Shown here piece after piece: positions 5,739 to 13,113 of a stretch of DNA of 13,286 bases. The notes below the pieces were generated by a model, which saw only the letters and a list, made by a program, of their open reading frames with translations, did no database searches and was not told the origin of the DNA. Position 1 is the stretch's first letter, and each line of letters begins with the position of its first letter. Both the position numbers and the translations under genes were made by a program. The DNA lies in assembly GCA_043758775.1 (NCBI GenBank), contig JAYVMU010000041.1, positions 1 to 13,286 of the forward strand, in the 5' to 3' direction. The DNA comes from JACMMS01 sp043758775. Lineage in GTDB: Bacteria; Pseudomonadota; Gammaproteobacteria; Burkholderiales; Methylophilaceae.

Positions 5739-6466
5739 CACCTACCGACACTTTCATTTTCCACCTGTTAGAACTACGCAGCCGCCTATTAAAGGTGGCC
5801 ATTGGTATTCTAATTACATTTATTGTACTTTTCCCATTTGCTAATAAAATTTATGCTTTACTCGCACATCCGCTGCTAGCTAAGCTCCCTGCTGGTGGAC
5901 AGATGATAGCCACGGCTGTTACGACGCCCTTTTTTGTGCCCATGAAAGTAGCAATGCTGGCGGCATTCGTGATTTCACTACCTAATACTTTGTACCAAAT
6001 ATGGTCGTTTGTAGCACCTGGCCTATATATACATGAAAAAAGATTCATGCTGCCCTTGGTTGTCTTTAGCACATTGCTATTTTTAATGGGCATGTCATTC
6101 GCTTACTTCTTAGTCTTTCCCATCATTTTTGGCTTTATTGTACATACCGCACCACAAGGCGTCGCAGTGATGACCGATATTGGTAGTTACTTGGACTTTG
6201 TGATTACTTTATTTATGGCATTTGGTTTGGCTTTTGAAGTGCCTATTGCCGTTGTGTTAGTGGTGCGCTTTGGCTGGCTGAGCATTAAGGCGCTTAAAGA
6301 GGCGCGTCCTTATGTGATTGTCGCTGCGTTTATTATCGGGGCGATTTTTACACCACCCGATGTAATTTCGCAGTGTATGCTGGCTGTACCGATGTGGTTG
6401 TTGTTTGAAATTGGCATTTTAGTTGCACAATTTATGCAGCCTAAAGTCAACTCTATAGGTGGTTAA
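5735..6466 (+). CDS. tatC: Sec-independent protein translocase subunit TatC
   Basis: TatC is the six-helix membrane protein that recognises twin-arginine signals. In 243 residues it shows the N-terminal HLLELRSRLL (10-19). The first periplasmic-side segment contains LPNTLYQIWSFVAPGLYIHEKR, where Phe92 and Glu101 correspond to the signal-binding Phe94 and Glu103 of E. coli. FGLAFEVP (163-170) has the conserved Glu168, and TPPD (206-209) lies near the last helices. It starts with GTG inside the tatB stop (GTGA overlap), so translation is probably coupled. Its stop lies 12 bases from the stop of the convergent protease gene, with a large shared hairpin there. Confidence 0.96.
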   Translation: MTPTDTFIFHLLELRSRLLKVAIGILITFIVLFPFANKIYALLAHPLLAKLPAGGQMIATAVTTPFFVPMKVAMLAAFVISLPNTLYQIWSFVAPGLYIHEKRFMLPLVVFSTLLFLMGMSFAYFLVFPIIFGFIVHTAPQGVAVMTDIGSYLDFVITLFMAFGLAFEVPIAVVLVVRFGWLSIKALKEARPYVIVAAFIIGAIFTPPDVISQCMLAVPMWLLFEIGILVAQFMQPKVNSIGG

Positions 6467-6478
6467 GCCATTGTCTAG

Positions 6479-7615
6479 TTAGTTTTCAGTATTAATTTTA
6501 GGTCGCTTGCCTATTAATACTGAAACCTCAAACACTTTTGATGCGCGCGCAATTTTTAATGAAGCATTCTTATTGGGTTTAAGCCCAGATATCAAATTGA
6601 GCATGCTGCTGCTGTCAGCCACTTCTTTACCATCAATAGCTAATAATATATCGCCCGCTTTAAGTCCCGCTTTTTCCGCAGGACTGTTGCGCAATATGCC
6701 GGCAATTAAAGAGCCATGCGTTTGATTCAGCTTGAATGATTCAGCAAGCTCTGGGGTAATGTCCTGTGCTTCTATGCCTATCCAGCCACGTGTAACGCCA
6801 CCTTCACTGATAATTTGCTTCATCACTTGTTGCGCGAGGTTGGCGGGTATGGCAAAGCCAATCCCCATAGAACCCCCATTGCGTGAATAAATGGCACTAT
6901 TGATACCGACTAAATTACCGTCTGTGTTAATCAGCGCGCCACCAGAGTTGCCTGGGTTAATTGAAGCGTCGGTTTGGATAAAGTTTTCAAAGGTATTGAT
7001 ACCTAAGTGGTTGCGGCCTAGCGCGCTGATAATGCCTTGTGTGACAGTTTGTCCCACACCGAACGGATTGCCAATAGCGAGTACCACATCGCCCACACTG
7101 AGCTTGTCTGAGCTAGCAAAAGTAATCGCTGGTAATTTATCAGCATCCACCTTAATCACAGCCAAATCGGTTTCGGGGTCTGTACCTACGACTTTAGCGG
7201 ACATTTTTCTGCCATCTGCCAGAGCAATTTCAATTTCGTCAGCTGAAGCGACAACGTGGTCATTGGTTAAAATTAAGCCTTGCGCACTTACAATCACGCC
7301 AGAACCTAAGCTACTTTCAGCCTGTGATTCGCCATCATCTTGCGGATCTTCAAAAAACTTTTTAAATAGCGGATCTTCCATGTACTGTTGATGAGAGTTA
7401 GGTTGTGCTTTTTTACTAGTAAAAACATTCACTACTGCTGGCATAGCTTTTTTTGCCGCCACACTGTATGAGCTTTGAGCTGGTGCAGTTTCTTGTTTTA
7501 CCATCACGATGGTATCTTTAGTGGCTAGAAATTGCGGATAGAAAAATCGGACAACAAAGACAATAGCAAGACAGGCTGTGACGGTTTGTGCAAAAATAAG
7601 CCAAAATTTACGCAT
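6479..7615 (-). CDS. Membrane-anchored trypsin-like serine protease with one PDZ domain (DegS-like)
   Basis: This 378-residue protein belongs to the HtrA family of periplasmic quality-control proteases. An uncleaved-looking hydrophobic N-terminus (about 5-25) would anchor it in the inner membrane. The protease domain (about 50-265) shows the triad His120 (TNDHVV), Asp150 (DPETDLAVIKV) and Ser224 (NPGNSGGALI). A single PDZ domain occupies about 276-370 (RGWIGIEAQDI, then SPAEKAGLKAGDILLAIDGKEV). One PDZ domain plus a membrane anchor matches DegS/AlgW, which trigger envelope-stress signalling, more than DegP/DegQ, which have two. No anti-sigma factor gene is in the window, so a DegS-type role is not shown. 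It converges on tatC and diverges from the NIF3 gene. No good Shine-Dalgarno precedes the ATG. Confidence 0.92.
   Translation of the reverse strand: MRKFWLIFAQTVTACLAIVFVVRFFYPQFLATKDTIVMVKQETAPAQSSYSVAAKKAMPAVVNVFTSKKAQPNSHQQYMEDPLFKKFFEDPQDDGESQAESSLGSGVIVSAQGLILTNDHVVASADEIEIALADGRKMSAKVVGTDPETDLAVIKVDADKLPAITFASSDKLSVGDVVLAIGNPFGVGQTVTQGIISALGRNHLGINTFENFIQTDASINPGNSGGALINTDGNLVGINSAIYSRNGGSMGIGFAIPANLAQQVMKQIISEGGVTRGWIGIEAQDITPELAESFKLNQTHGSLIAGILRNSPAEKAGLKAGDILLAIDGKEVADSSSMLNLISGLKPNKNASLKIARASKVFEVSVLIGKRPKINTEN
6484..6525. terminator. Large hairpin at the convergent tatC/protease junction
   Basis: TTTCAGTATTAA (6484-6495) is perfectly complementary to TTAATACTGAAA (6514-6525). A further four-pair stem TAGG/CCTA (6499-6502 with 6510-6513) lies inside it past a three-base bulge, leaving a seven-base loop. 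It lies within the last codons of the protease gene and 17 bases after the tatC stop, so it could end or protect both transcripts. Neither strand has a strong U-run right after it. Confidence 0.5.
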
Positions 7616-7669
7616 AAAGTGAATGTCATTAAATTAAATTAATCGAAACATGAGTATAAGTGAAAAGCT

Positions 7670-8428
7670 ATGAAAATAAATGACTTAGTCGCAACTATAG
7701 ATACAATTCTGACGCCAGAGCGGTTTAAAGATTATTGCCCGAATGGACTGCAGATTCAAGGACGTGAAGAGGTAAATAAAATTGTGACGGGCGTTACCGC
7801 CAGTATGGAGTTGCTAGAAGCGGCAAAAGCACACGGTGCGGATGCAATTTTAGTGCATCACGGTTATTTCTGGCGTGGGGAAGCGCCACAAATTGTCGGA
7901 ATTAAACAAAGGCGTATTAAGTTTTTATTAGATAATGATATTAATTTACTGGTGTACCACTTGCCATTAGATATGCATGCCGAGCTTGGTAATAACGTAC
8001 AGTTGGCACGGGTGTTGAATATGCATCTGGATGGTTGGGCCGGTGAGAATAATATGGTGGCTATCGGTTCACTTGCAGCTAGTACTAGCTTGGCTGATTT
8101 TGCAACAAGCATTGAGGTTGCTCTACAACGTAAACCACAAATGATTTGTGATATGGGTGGTGATTTAACTAAAATGGTTAAGCGCGTGGCTTGGTGTACT
8201 GGAGCTGCACAAGGATATATGGAGACTGCCGTCGCTAATCATGTGGATGTTTTTATTAGCGGTGAAATTTCTGAGCAAACTGTACATTTAGCTCGTGAGT
8301 CCAACACATCTTATATAGCAGCTGGACATCACGTAACGGAACGTTACGGTGTGCAAGCATTAGGGCAGTATTTGGCACAAAACTTTGGTCTGGAGCATGT
8401 TTTTATTGATTGTAATAATCCAGTTTAA
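7670..8428 (+). CDS. NIF3/YbgI-family dinuclear metal protein
   Basis: This 252-residue protein belongs to the Nif3-like (DUF34) family of toroidal hexamers with a two-metal centre; the E. coli member is YbgI. Expected ligands are visible: His63-His64 (ILVHHGYFWRG), Asp101 (YHLPLDMHAELGNN), and His220-His221 with Glu224 (AAGHHVTERYG). The opening CPNGLQIQG (23-31) and the DVFISGEISEQTVHLARE segment (193-210) are family signatures. The biochemical role is unsettled; a GTP cyclohydrolase-like label seen in some databases is not supported by anything here. It is divergent from the protease gene with only 54 bases between them, and an AT-rich hairpin with eight T follows it. Confidence 0.93.
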   Translation: MKINDLVATIDTILTPERFKDYCPNGLQIQGREEVNKIVTGVTASMELLEAAKAHGADAILVHHGYFWRGEAPQIVGIKQRRIKFLLDNDINLLVYHLPLDMHAELGNNVQLARVLNMHLDGWAGENNMVAIGSLAASTSLADFATSIEVALQRKPQMICDMGGDLTKMVKRVAWCTGAAQGYMETAVANHVDVFISGEISEQTVHLARESNTSYIAAGHHVTERYGVQALGQYLAQNFGLEHVFIDCNNPV

Positions 8429-8440
8429 TTTTATTAATAT

Positions 8441-8473
8441 CAATTGGTTACGTAATTAAATTGTATTTTTTTT
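8441..8473 (+). terminator. Probable intrinsic terminator after the NIF3 gene
   Basis: CAATT (8441-8445) pairs with AATTG (8459-8463), with the palindrome TTACGTAA inside. TA and then eight T (8466-8473) follow the stem. The stem is AT-rich and weak, but its position 13 bases after the stop and the T-run fit a terminator separating this gene from petABC. Confidence 0.45.
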
Positions 8474-8490
8474 ATTAAAAGTTGTATCAT
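8461..8490 (+). promoter_or_regulatory. Candidate promoter of petABC
   Basis: TTGTAT (8461-8466), an 18-base spacer and TATCAT (8485-8490) give a moderate sigma70-type match 87 bases before petA. The -35 overlaps the T-run of the preceding terminator. A second TA-rich block at 8536-8545 is an alternative. Only the general location is trustworthy. Confidence 0.3.
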
Positions 8491-8576
8491 GCGAAACCTA
8501 ATAAAAACCATTTCTAAGTAAATCATTCTAAAAATTATTATATAAACGTATTGATTAAGGAAGAGTACAGGACAAA

Positions 8577-9257
8577 ATGTCAGACAAACCAAATGACAAA
8601 ACATTACCTGCGAATAATTCAAAAGATAATTCGCAGAATAATGCAGCATTTAAGCAGAGCAATGTTGACCAAGATAAACGCAAGTTTTTGGTCATGGCAA
8701 CTTCAGCAGTTGGCGCAGTTGGTGTAGCAGCAACTGCGGTGCCATTTATTGGCAGTATGCTGCCTAGTGAGCGTGCAAAGGCAGCGGGGGCGCCAGTAGA
8801 AGTCGATATCAGTAAAATTGCGCCAGGCGCGATGATGACGGCCGAGTGGCGCGGTAAACCGGTATGGATCATCAACCGCACTCCCGAGATGATTGCTGAG
8901 CTTGCTAAGCATAATGATCTACTATCTGACCCACAATCTGATGTAACGTCGCAACAACCCGTGTATTGTAAAAATACGGATCGTTCGATTAAAGAAAATA
9001 TTGGGGTGATTGTTGGTATCTGTACCCATTTGGGTTGCTCGCCATCGGCAAAGATGGCTATGAAAGGTGATATGGGCGATAACTGGCCAGGTGGCTTCTT
9101 CTGCCCATGTCATGGCTCTAAATTTGACCTGGCTGGTCGAGTGCTTAAAGGCTCGCCTGCGCCAATCAATTTGGTGATTCCACCTTACAAATATATCAAC
9201 GACACGACATTGCTTATCGGTGAAGATACAACGGATACTGCAAAGGCGAGTGCATAA
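8577..9257 (+). CDS. petA: Ubiquinol-cytochrome c reductase iron-sulfur subunit (Rieske protein)
   Basis: PetA carries the [2Fe-2S] cluster that takes electrons from ubiquinol in the bc1 complex, acting on the periplasmic face. The 226-residue protein has an Asn/Lys-rich N-region of about 33 residues. A Tat-type signal-anchor KRKFLVMATSAVG follows (Lys35-Arg36 in place of Arg-Arg), then the hydrophobic segment 42-60. Cluster box 1 is CTHLGC (Cys149, His151, Cys154) and box 2 is CPCHGS (Cys176, Cys178, His179). Cys154 and Cys178 should form the stabilising disulfide, and GSPAPINLVIPPY ends the fold. An AGGA (8569-8572) precedes the ATG. The stop overlaps the petB start by one base (TAATG). Tat dependence is established for Rieske proteins, and tatABC lies in the same window. 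Confidence 0.97.
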   Translation: MSDKPNDKTLPANNSKDNSQNNAAFKQSNVDQDKRKFLVMATSAVGAVGVAATAVPFIGSMLPSERAKAAGAPVEVDISKIAPGAMMTAEWRGKPVWIINRTPEMIAELAKHNDLLSDPQSDVTSQQPVYCKNTDRSIKENIGVIVGICTHLGCSPSAKMAMKGDMGDNWPGGFFCPCHGSKFDLAGRVLKGSPAPINLVIPPYKYINDTTLLIGEDTTDTAKASA

Positions 9258-10546
9258 TGGCTAATTTTGATATGAAAAAAAATGCAAATGCCTTGTTGGG
9301 TTGGGTGGATGATAGATTTCCACTGACCAGCAATATTAAAGCGCACTTAACCGAATATTACGCGCCCAAAAACTTCAATTTTTGGTACTTCTTCGGTTCG
9401 CTTGCTTTGTTGGTGCTGGTGCTGCAAATTGTTACTGGTATTTTCTTAACCATGAACTACAAGCCAGACGCAGATTTAGCATTTGCTTCGGTTGAGTACA
9501 TCATGCGCGATGTAACCGGTGGCTGGCTAATACGCTATATGCACTCTACAGGCGCTTCTATGTTTTTTGTAGTGGTGTATTTGCACATGTTCCGTGGCAT
9601 TATTTATGGTTCTTACCGTAACCCTCGTGAATTGATTTGGCTGTTTGGTGTAGGTATATTTCTGGTGTTGATGGGTGAGGCGTTTTTTGGCTACCTATTG
9701 CCTTGGGGTCAAATGTCTTACTGGGGTGCACAAGTGATTGTGAACCTGTTCAGTAGCATTCCGTTTATTGGGCCCGATGTTTCTGAATGGTTGCGTGGCG
9801 ATTATTTGATTTCTGATGCGACGTTAAATCGTTTCTTCGCTTTTCACGTGATTGCTTTACCACTGGTGTTGTTAGGTTTGGTGGTTGCGCATTTGATTGC
9901 GTTGCACGAAGTGGGCTCCAACAATCCAGATGGCGTTGAAATTAAAGCGCATAAAGATCCAGTGACGCATATCCCATTAGATGGCATTCCATTCCACCCT
10001 TATTACACAGTAAAAGATTTGGTCGGTGTAGCCATGTTCTTGATTGTGTTCAGCGCGATTATTTTCTTTGCACCGGAGATGGGTGGTTACTTTCTGGAAG
10101 CAAATAATTTTGTACCGGCTGACTCATTAAAAACGCCAGCGCATATTGCCCCAGTTTGGTATTTCACACCCTATTATTCGATTCTGCGTGCCGTACCACC
10201 TGTGATGAACTCGCAATTTCCGGGTGTGGCAGCAATGGGTTTATCTGTTGTGGCATTTGCATTCTTGCCTTGGCTGGATAAAGGGAAAGTGAAATCGATT
10301 CGCTATCGTGGAACGCTTTATAAAAGGTGGTTAGCTGCTTTTGTGGTGAGCTTCTTTATATTGGGTTATTTAGGCACTGTGCCGTCAACAGTTTGGGGTC
10401 AATTTGGTAGTTGGATGGGTGGTGCGGACCGCGCTACGGTAATAGCACGTATTTTTACCGTCATCTATTTCTTATTCTTTATCCTGATGCCGTGGTATAC
10501 CCGCATAGATAAAACTAAGTCAGTGCCAGAAAGAGTGGTAGGTTAA
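9257..10546 (+). CDS. petB: Ubiquinol-cytochrome c reductase cytochrome b subunit
   Basis: This is the central membrane subunit of the bc1 complex, with two haems b and the Qo and Qi quinone sites. In 429 residues the haem ligands are visible as His96 and His110 in helix B (MHSTGASMFFVVVYLHMFRG) and His197 and His212 in helix D (FHVIALPLVLLGLVVAHLI). Their 13- and 14-residue gaps match the family. The Qo-site PEWY motif reads PVWY (299-302), a form I recall from beta- and gammaproteobacteria. FFGYLLPWGQMSYWG (143-157) is the other Qo signature. It overlaps petA by one base, and petC follows after one base, giving a compact petABC operon. Confidence 0.98.
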   Translation: MANFDMKKNANALLGWVDDRFPLTSNIKAHLTEYYAPKNFNFWYFFGSLALLVLVLQIVTGIFLTMNYKPDADLAFASVEYIMRDVTGGWLIRYMHSTGASMFFVVVYLHMFRGIIYGSYRNPRELIWLFGVGIFLVLMGEAFFGYLLPWGQMSYWGAQVIVNLFSSIPFIGPDVSEWLRGDYLISDATLNRFFAFHVIALPLVLLGLVVAHLIALHEVGSNNPDGVEIKAHKDPVTHIPLDGIPFHPYYTVKDLVGVAMFLIVFSAIIFFAPEMGGYFLEANNFVPADSLKTPAHIAPVWYFTPYYSILRAVPPVMNSQFPGVAAMGLSVVAFAFLPWLDKGKVKSIRYRGTLYKRWLAAFVVSFFILGYLGTVPSTVWGQFGSWMGGADRATVIARIFTVIYFLFFILMPWYTRIDKTKSVPERVVG

Positions 10547-10547
10547 T

Positions 10548-11252
10548 ATGAAAAAATTATTAAGTGCTCTTGGCTTTCTAGCAGTTTTGCTGCCAGTTTT
10601 GGCAATGGCAAATGAAGAGCTTGCATTAGATAAAGCGCCGATTGACCCATCTAACCATGAGTCCTTGCAGCGTGGTGCGCGTACTTTTGTCAATTATTGC
10701 TTAAATTGTCATAGTGCCAACTATATGCGTTACAACCGTCTAGTTGATATTGGCTTATCAGAAAAGCAAATTAAAGATAATTTATTGTTTGCTACAGACA
10801 AAGTGGGTGACCCCATGAAATCTGCGATTGATAAAAAAGAAGCTAAAGTTTGGTTTGGTGTGGCACCACCTGATTTGTCAGTAGAAGTGCGTGCTCGTGG
10901 AGTGGATTGGATTTACAGCTATATGCGCAGTTTCTATCGCGATAGCAGCCGTCCAACAGGTTGGAACAATGTGGTGTATGACAAAGTGGCAATGCCGCAC
11001 GTATTTTGGCAGTTGCAAGGCGAGCAAACCTTTGATCACGAAACGCATAAGCTAACGCTGGTTAAGCCTGGTACATTGTCCCCTGCAGAATATGACACAG
11101 TTGTAGCTGATTTGGTGAACTATATGGCATTTATGGCTGAGCCCGCAAAAGCGCATCGTCAACATATGGGTTGGTTTGTGCTGTTGTTTTTAAGTGTTTT
11201 GTTGGTACTAACCTACAAACTTAAAAAAGAGTTTTGGCGTGATATAAAATAA
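10548..11252 (+). CDS. petC: Cytochrome c1 subunit of the bc1 complex
   Basis: PetC passes electrons from the Rieske centre to soluble cytochrome c. The 234-residue protein has a Sec signal peptide (MKKLLSALGFLAVLLPVLAMA, about 1-21). Covalent haem attachment is at CLNCH (Cys51, Cys54, His55), followed by SANYMRYNRL typical of c1. The probable axial Met149 is in VAMPHVFW, and a C-terminal membrane anchor (about 208-223) ends in basic residues. At this size it is the short c1 form rather than a b-c1 fusion. It lies one base after petB, ending an operon that encodes all three catalytic bc1 subunits. The export route differs from PetA: Sec here, Tat there. Confidence 0.97.
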   Translation: MKKLLSALGFLAVLLPVLAMANEELALDKAPIDPSNHESLQRGARTFVNYCLNCHSANYMRYNRLVDIGLSEKQIKDNLLFATDKVGDPMKSAIDKKEAKVWFGVAPPDLSVEVRARGVDWIYSYMRSFYRDSSRPTGWNNVVYDKVAMPHVFWQLQGEQTFDHETHKLTLVKPGTLSPAEYDTVVADLVNYMAFMAEPAKAHRQHMGWFVLLFLSVLLVLTYKLKKEFWRDIK

Positions 11253-11283
11253 AACGTCATTAGCTTAATGATATACAAAATAA

Positions 11284-11304
11284 AAATTACATAGAAATTA
11301 CATA
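11284..11304 (+). repeat. Two direct repeats of AAATTACATA, period 11
   Basis: AAATTACATA occurs at 11284-11293 and 11295-11304, one base apart, so the copies lie on about the same DNA face. They sit between petC and the hairpin upstream of sspA. They may be a regulator binding site for sspAB, or chance similarity in AT-rich DNA. Confidence 0.4.
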
Positions 11305-11309
11305 AAATG

Positions 11310-11344
11310 ACTACCTTAATAGTGAGGTAGTGCGTTTTATTTTT
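11310..11344 (+). terminator. Intrinsic terminator of petABC, directly before sspA
   Basis: ACTACCT (11310-11316) pairs with AGGTAGT (11325-11331) around an eight-base loop, followed by GCG and a T-rich tract (TTTTATTTTT, 11335-11344). It ends 11 bases before the sspA start and abuts the sspA ribosome-binding site GGGAAG. Any sspA promoter must therefore lie upstream of or inside it, or sspAB depends on read-through from petABC. Confidence 0.65.
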
Positions 11345-11355
11345 GGGAAGAAATT

Positions 11356-11955
11356 ATGATGAAATTATATTCAGGTACTGTAGATCCATATAGTCACCGT
11401 TGTCGTATCGTGTTGTTTGAAAAAGGCATGGATTTTGAGGTGATTGATGTGGATCTGGCCAATAAGCCAGAAGACTTGGCCGTATTAAATCCGCATAATG
11501 CAGTGCCAGTGCTGGTTGAGCGAGATTTGGTGCTTACCGAAGCTAATATTATCAATGAGTATATTGATGAGCGTTTCCCACACCCGCAGTTGATGCCGCC
11601 CGATCCTGTTATGCGTGCGCGTGCGCGTTTGTTTTTGTATGATTTCGAAAGACAATTATTTGATCACATCAAGGATATTGAATCTGGTGATGATGCAAAA
11701 GCGGATAAAGCACGTTTGACAATTCGTGATAATTTGACACGAATAGTGCCAATTTTTAGTCGTCAGCAATATTTGTTGGGTGATGATTTCTCAATGTTAG
11801 ATGTGGCGATTGCACCCTTATTATGGCGTTTAGGTCATTATGGTATTGAGCTGCCTAATCAAGCTTCACCGTTACTTAAATATGCTGAGCGTTTATTTTC
11901 TCGCCCATTGTATGCAGATGCGATGACACCTTCAGAAAAAGCGATGCGTAAGTAA
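11356..11955 (+). CDS. sspA: Stringent starvation protein A (glutathione S-transferase fold)
   Basis: SspA is an RNA-polymerase-associated protein of the GST fold that remodels transcription under starvation and acid stress; it is not a transferase. The 199-residue protein has an N-terminal thioredoxin-like domain (1-75: MMKLYSGTVDPYSHRCRIVLFEKG, then NAVPVLVERDLVLTEANIINEYI). The surface motif Pro75-His76-Pro77, equivalent to the PHP needed for SspA activity in E. coli, follows, and then an all-helical C-terminal domain (about 85-199). GGGAAG (11345-11350) serves as Shine-Dalgarno for either of two adjacent ATG codons (11356 or 11359). sspB follows after four bases. The assignment rests on the SspA-specific N-terminus, the PHP motif and the sspB neighbour, which together separate it from ordinary GSTs. 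Confidence 0.95.
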   Translation: MMKLYSGTVDPYSHRCRIVLFEKGMDFEVIDVDLANKPEDLAVLNPHNAVPVLVERDLVLTEANIINEYIDERFPHPQLMPPDPVMRARARLFLYDFERQLFDHIKDIESGDDAKADKARLTIRDNLTRIVPIFSRQQYLLGDDFSMLDVAIAPLLWRLGHYGIELPNQASPLLKYAERLFSRPLYADAMTPSEKAMRK

Positions 11956-11959
11956 CGCC

Positions 11960-12400
11960 ATGAGCGAGCTCGCCTCTTTTCAGTCGTCAACTAAGCCTTA
12001 TGTGATACGTGCCATTCACCAATGGTGCGTTGATACAGGGCTAACACCACATATATTAGTCGTGGTGAATGCGCAAACGCGCGTGCCGTTGGCTTATGTG
12101 AAAGATGGCGAGATCGTACTAAATCTCAATTATTCAGCGACTAAAGATTTGCTCATTGATAATGATGCGATTAGTTTTTCGGCACGCTTTGGTGGCGTAG
12201 CACAACACCTGTATATACCGATCAGTGCGGTCCGCGGAGTTTTTGCTCGTGAAAATGGCCAAGGTATGTTTTTTGAAGTTGCTGCAGAATCCGAGATAAC
12301 TGCTTCGAGCCAAGCAAAAGCCAGTGATGAGGTTGCGCAAGCCGAGCCTTCTGACATTAAGCCCGCCAAGAAAAAGCCCACATTAACCATCGTCAAGTAA
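11960..12400 (+). CDS. sspB: ClpXP protease specificity-enhancing factor SspB
   Basis: SspB binds the ssrA tag on stalled-ribosome products and delivers them to ClpXP. The 146-residue protein has the folded tag-binding domain (about 10-105; KPYVIRAIHQWCVDTGLTPH, VLNLNYSATKDL, SFSARFGG). A flexible Ala/Glu/Ser-rich linker (about 108-136) follows, and the ClpX-binding tail KKKPTLTIVK, like the C-terminal XB module of E. coli SspB. All three parts are present, so it should work as a full adaptor. It starts four bases after the sspA stop with no separate promoter visible. Confidence 0.95.
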   Translation: MSELASFQSSTKPYVIRAIHQWCVDTGLTPHILVVVNAQTRVPLAYVKDGEIVLNLNYSATKDLLIDNDAISFSARFGGVAQHLYIPISAVRGVFARENGQGMFFEVAAESEITASSQAKASDEVAQAEPSDIKPAKKKPTLTIVK

Positions 12401-12501
12401 TAACCAAAGTTGTTGCTGCATTAAGCTTTTTCTATCAAAGAAGTAGCAGCTTGGCAAGTTAAAAATTTTATTAAAATAGCTAAATATTTTCCAAATACCC
12501 A

Positions 12502-12529
12502 TTTTCAAAAGCGTAAAAAGTGATATAGT
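12502..12529 (+). promoter_or_regulatory. Candidate promoter of tRNA-Thr(UGU)
   Basis: TGATATAGT (12521-12529) is an extended -10 element, with a weak -35 TTTTCA (12502-12507) 16 bases before the hexamer. It lies 17 bases before the mature tRNA 5' end. Confidence 0.5.
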
Positions 12530-12546
12530 TTCGCCTTCAAGAAAAT

Positions 12547-12622
12547 GCCGAATTAGCTCAGTTGGTAGAGCAGCGCACTTGTAATGCGAAGGTCGTCAGT
12601 TCGATTCCGACATTCGGCACCA
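12547..12622 (+). tRNA. tRNA-Thr, anticodon UGU
   Basis: This is a complete 76-base cloverleaf. The acceptor GCCGAAT pairs with ATTCGGC, the discriminator is A, and CCA is encoded. The anticodon loop CTTGTAA has TGT at 12580-12582, reading ACA/ACG codons. There is a G27-A43 mismatch at the top of the anticodon stem and an A52-C62 mismatch in the T stem; I recall the latter in E. coli tRNA-Thr(UGU) too. A T-run (TTTTT) starts two bases after the CCA. Confidence 0.96.
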
Positions 12623-12674
12623 GTTTTTCTTAGCAAATAAATCGTTGTGTAGATTTCAGTATGCCCATATTTGT

Positions 12675-12703
12675 TTGACAAATGTTTAAATTGTCAGCAT
12701 AAT
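12675..12703 (+). promoter_or_regulatory. Strong sigma70 promoter before tRNA-Tyr
   Basis: A perfect TTGACA (12675-12680), a 17-base spacer and CATAAT (12698-12703) form the best promoter in the window. A GC-rich discriminator (CGCGGG) follows the -10, as in stable-RNA promoters under stringent control. Transcription would start near 12710, just before tRNA-Tyr at 12718, and could run through tRNA-Gly, tRNA-Thr and tuf. Confidence 0.85.
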
Positions 12704-12717
12704 CGCGGGTTGGGTTT

Positions 12718-12804
<87 letters not shown>

Positions 12805-12892
12805 TTGAAATTTTAAGTAAAAGATAAACGTAAAGAATATAAAAGCCTGTTGGCGAAGATTTACGCGATGAAGCTTAGAAGTGAATCGCAAC

Positions 12893-12968
12893 GCGGGTGT
12901 AGCTCAGCTGGTAGAGCTTCAGTTTTCCAAACTGAATGTCGCGAGTTCGAGTCTCGTCGCCCGCTCCA
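12893..12968 (+). tRNA. tRNA-Gly, anticodon UCC
   Basis: This is a 76-base cloverleaf. The acceptor GCGGGTG pairs with CGCCCGC (one T-G wobble), the discriminator is T as in bacterial tRNA-Gly, and CCA is encoded. The anticodon stem TCAGT/ACTGA encloses TTTCCAA with TCC at 12926-12928, reading GGA/GGG. A 90-base spacer separates it from tRNA-Tyr; GCGAT/ATCGC (12865-12869 with 12885-12889) could pair there, but nothing else stands out. Confidence 0.97.
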
Positions 12969-12976
12969 AGGTTAGT

Positions 12977-13051
<75 letters not shown>

Positions 13052-13113
13052 TGATAGTAAGATAGCAATACAGCATTTTAGGTTGGTTTGATTTAGCTTC
13101 TTTTAGCATAGAC

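Noticed and set aside
6891..7391. A 166-codon plus-strand frame opposite the protease gene
   Set aside because: It is the antisense shadow of the HtrA-type protease, whose triad and PDZ domain are clear; the shadow has no recognisable fold and a low-complexity Pro/Ser/Leu composition.
8440..8649. A 69-codon minus-strand frame upstream of petA
   Set aside because: It runs through an AT-rich promoter and terminator region, encodes a Phe/Tyr/Ile-rich peptide without motifs and overlaps petA.
11356..11955. Glutathione S-transferase as the name for this gene
   Set aside because: The PHP motif, the SspA-type N-terminus and the adjacent sspB identify it as SspA, which has the fold but not the enzyme activity.
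12415..12450. GCTGC/GCAGC inverted repeat after sspB as a terminator
   Set aside because: Five pairs around a 26-base loop with no U-run directly after it; too weak to call.
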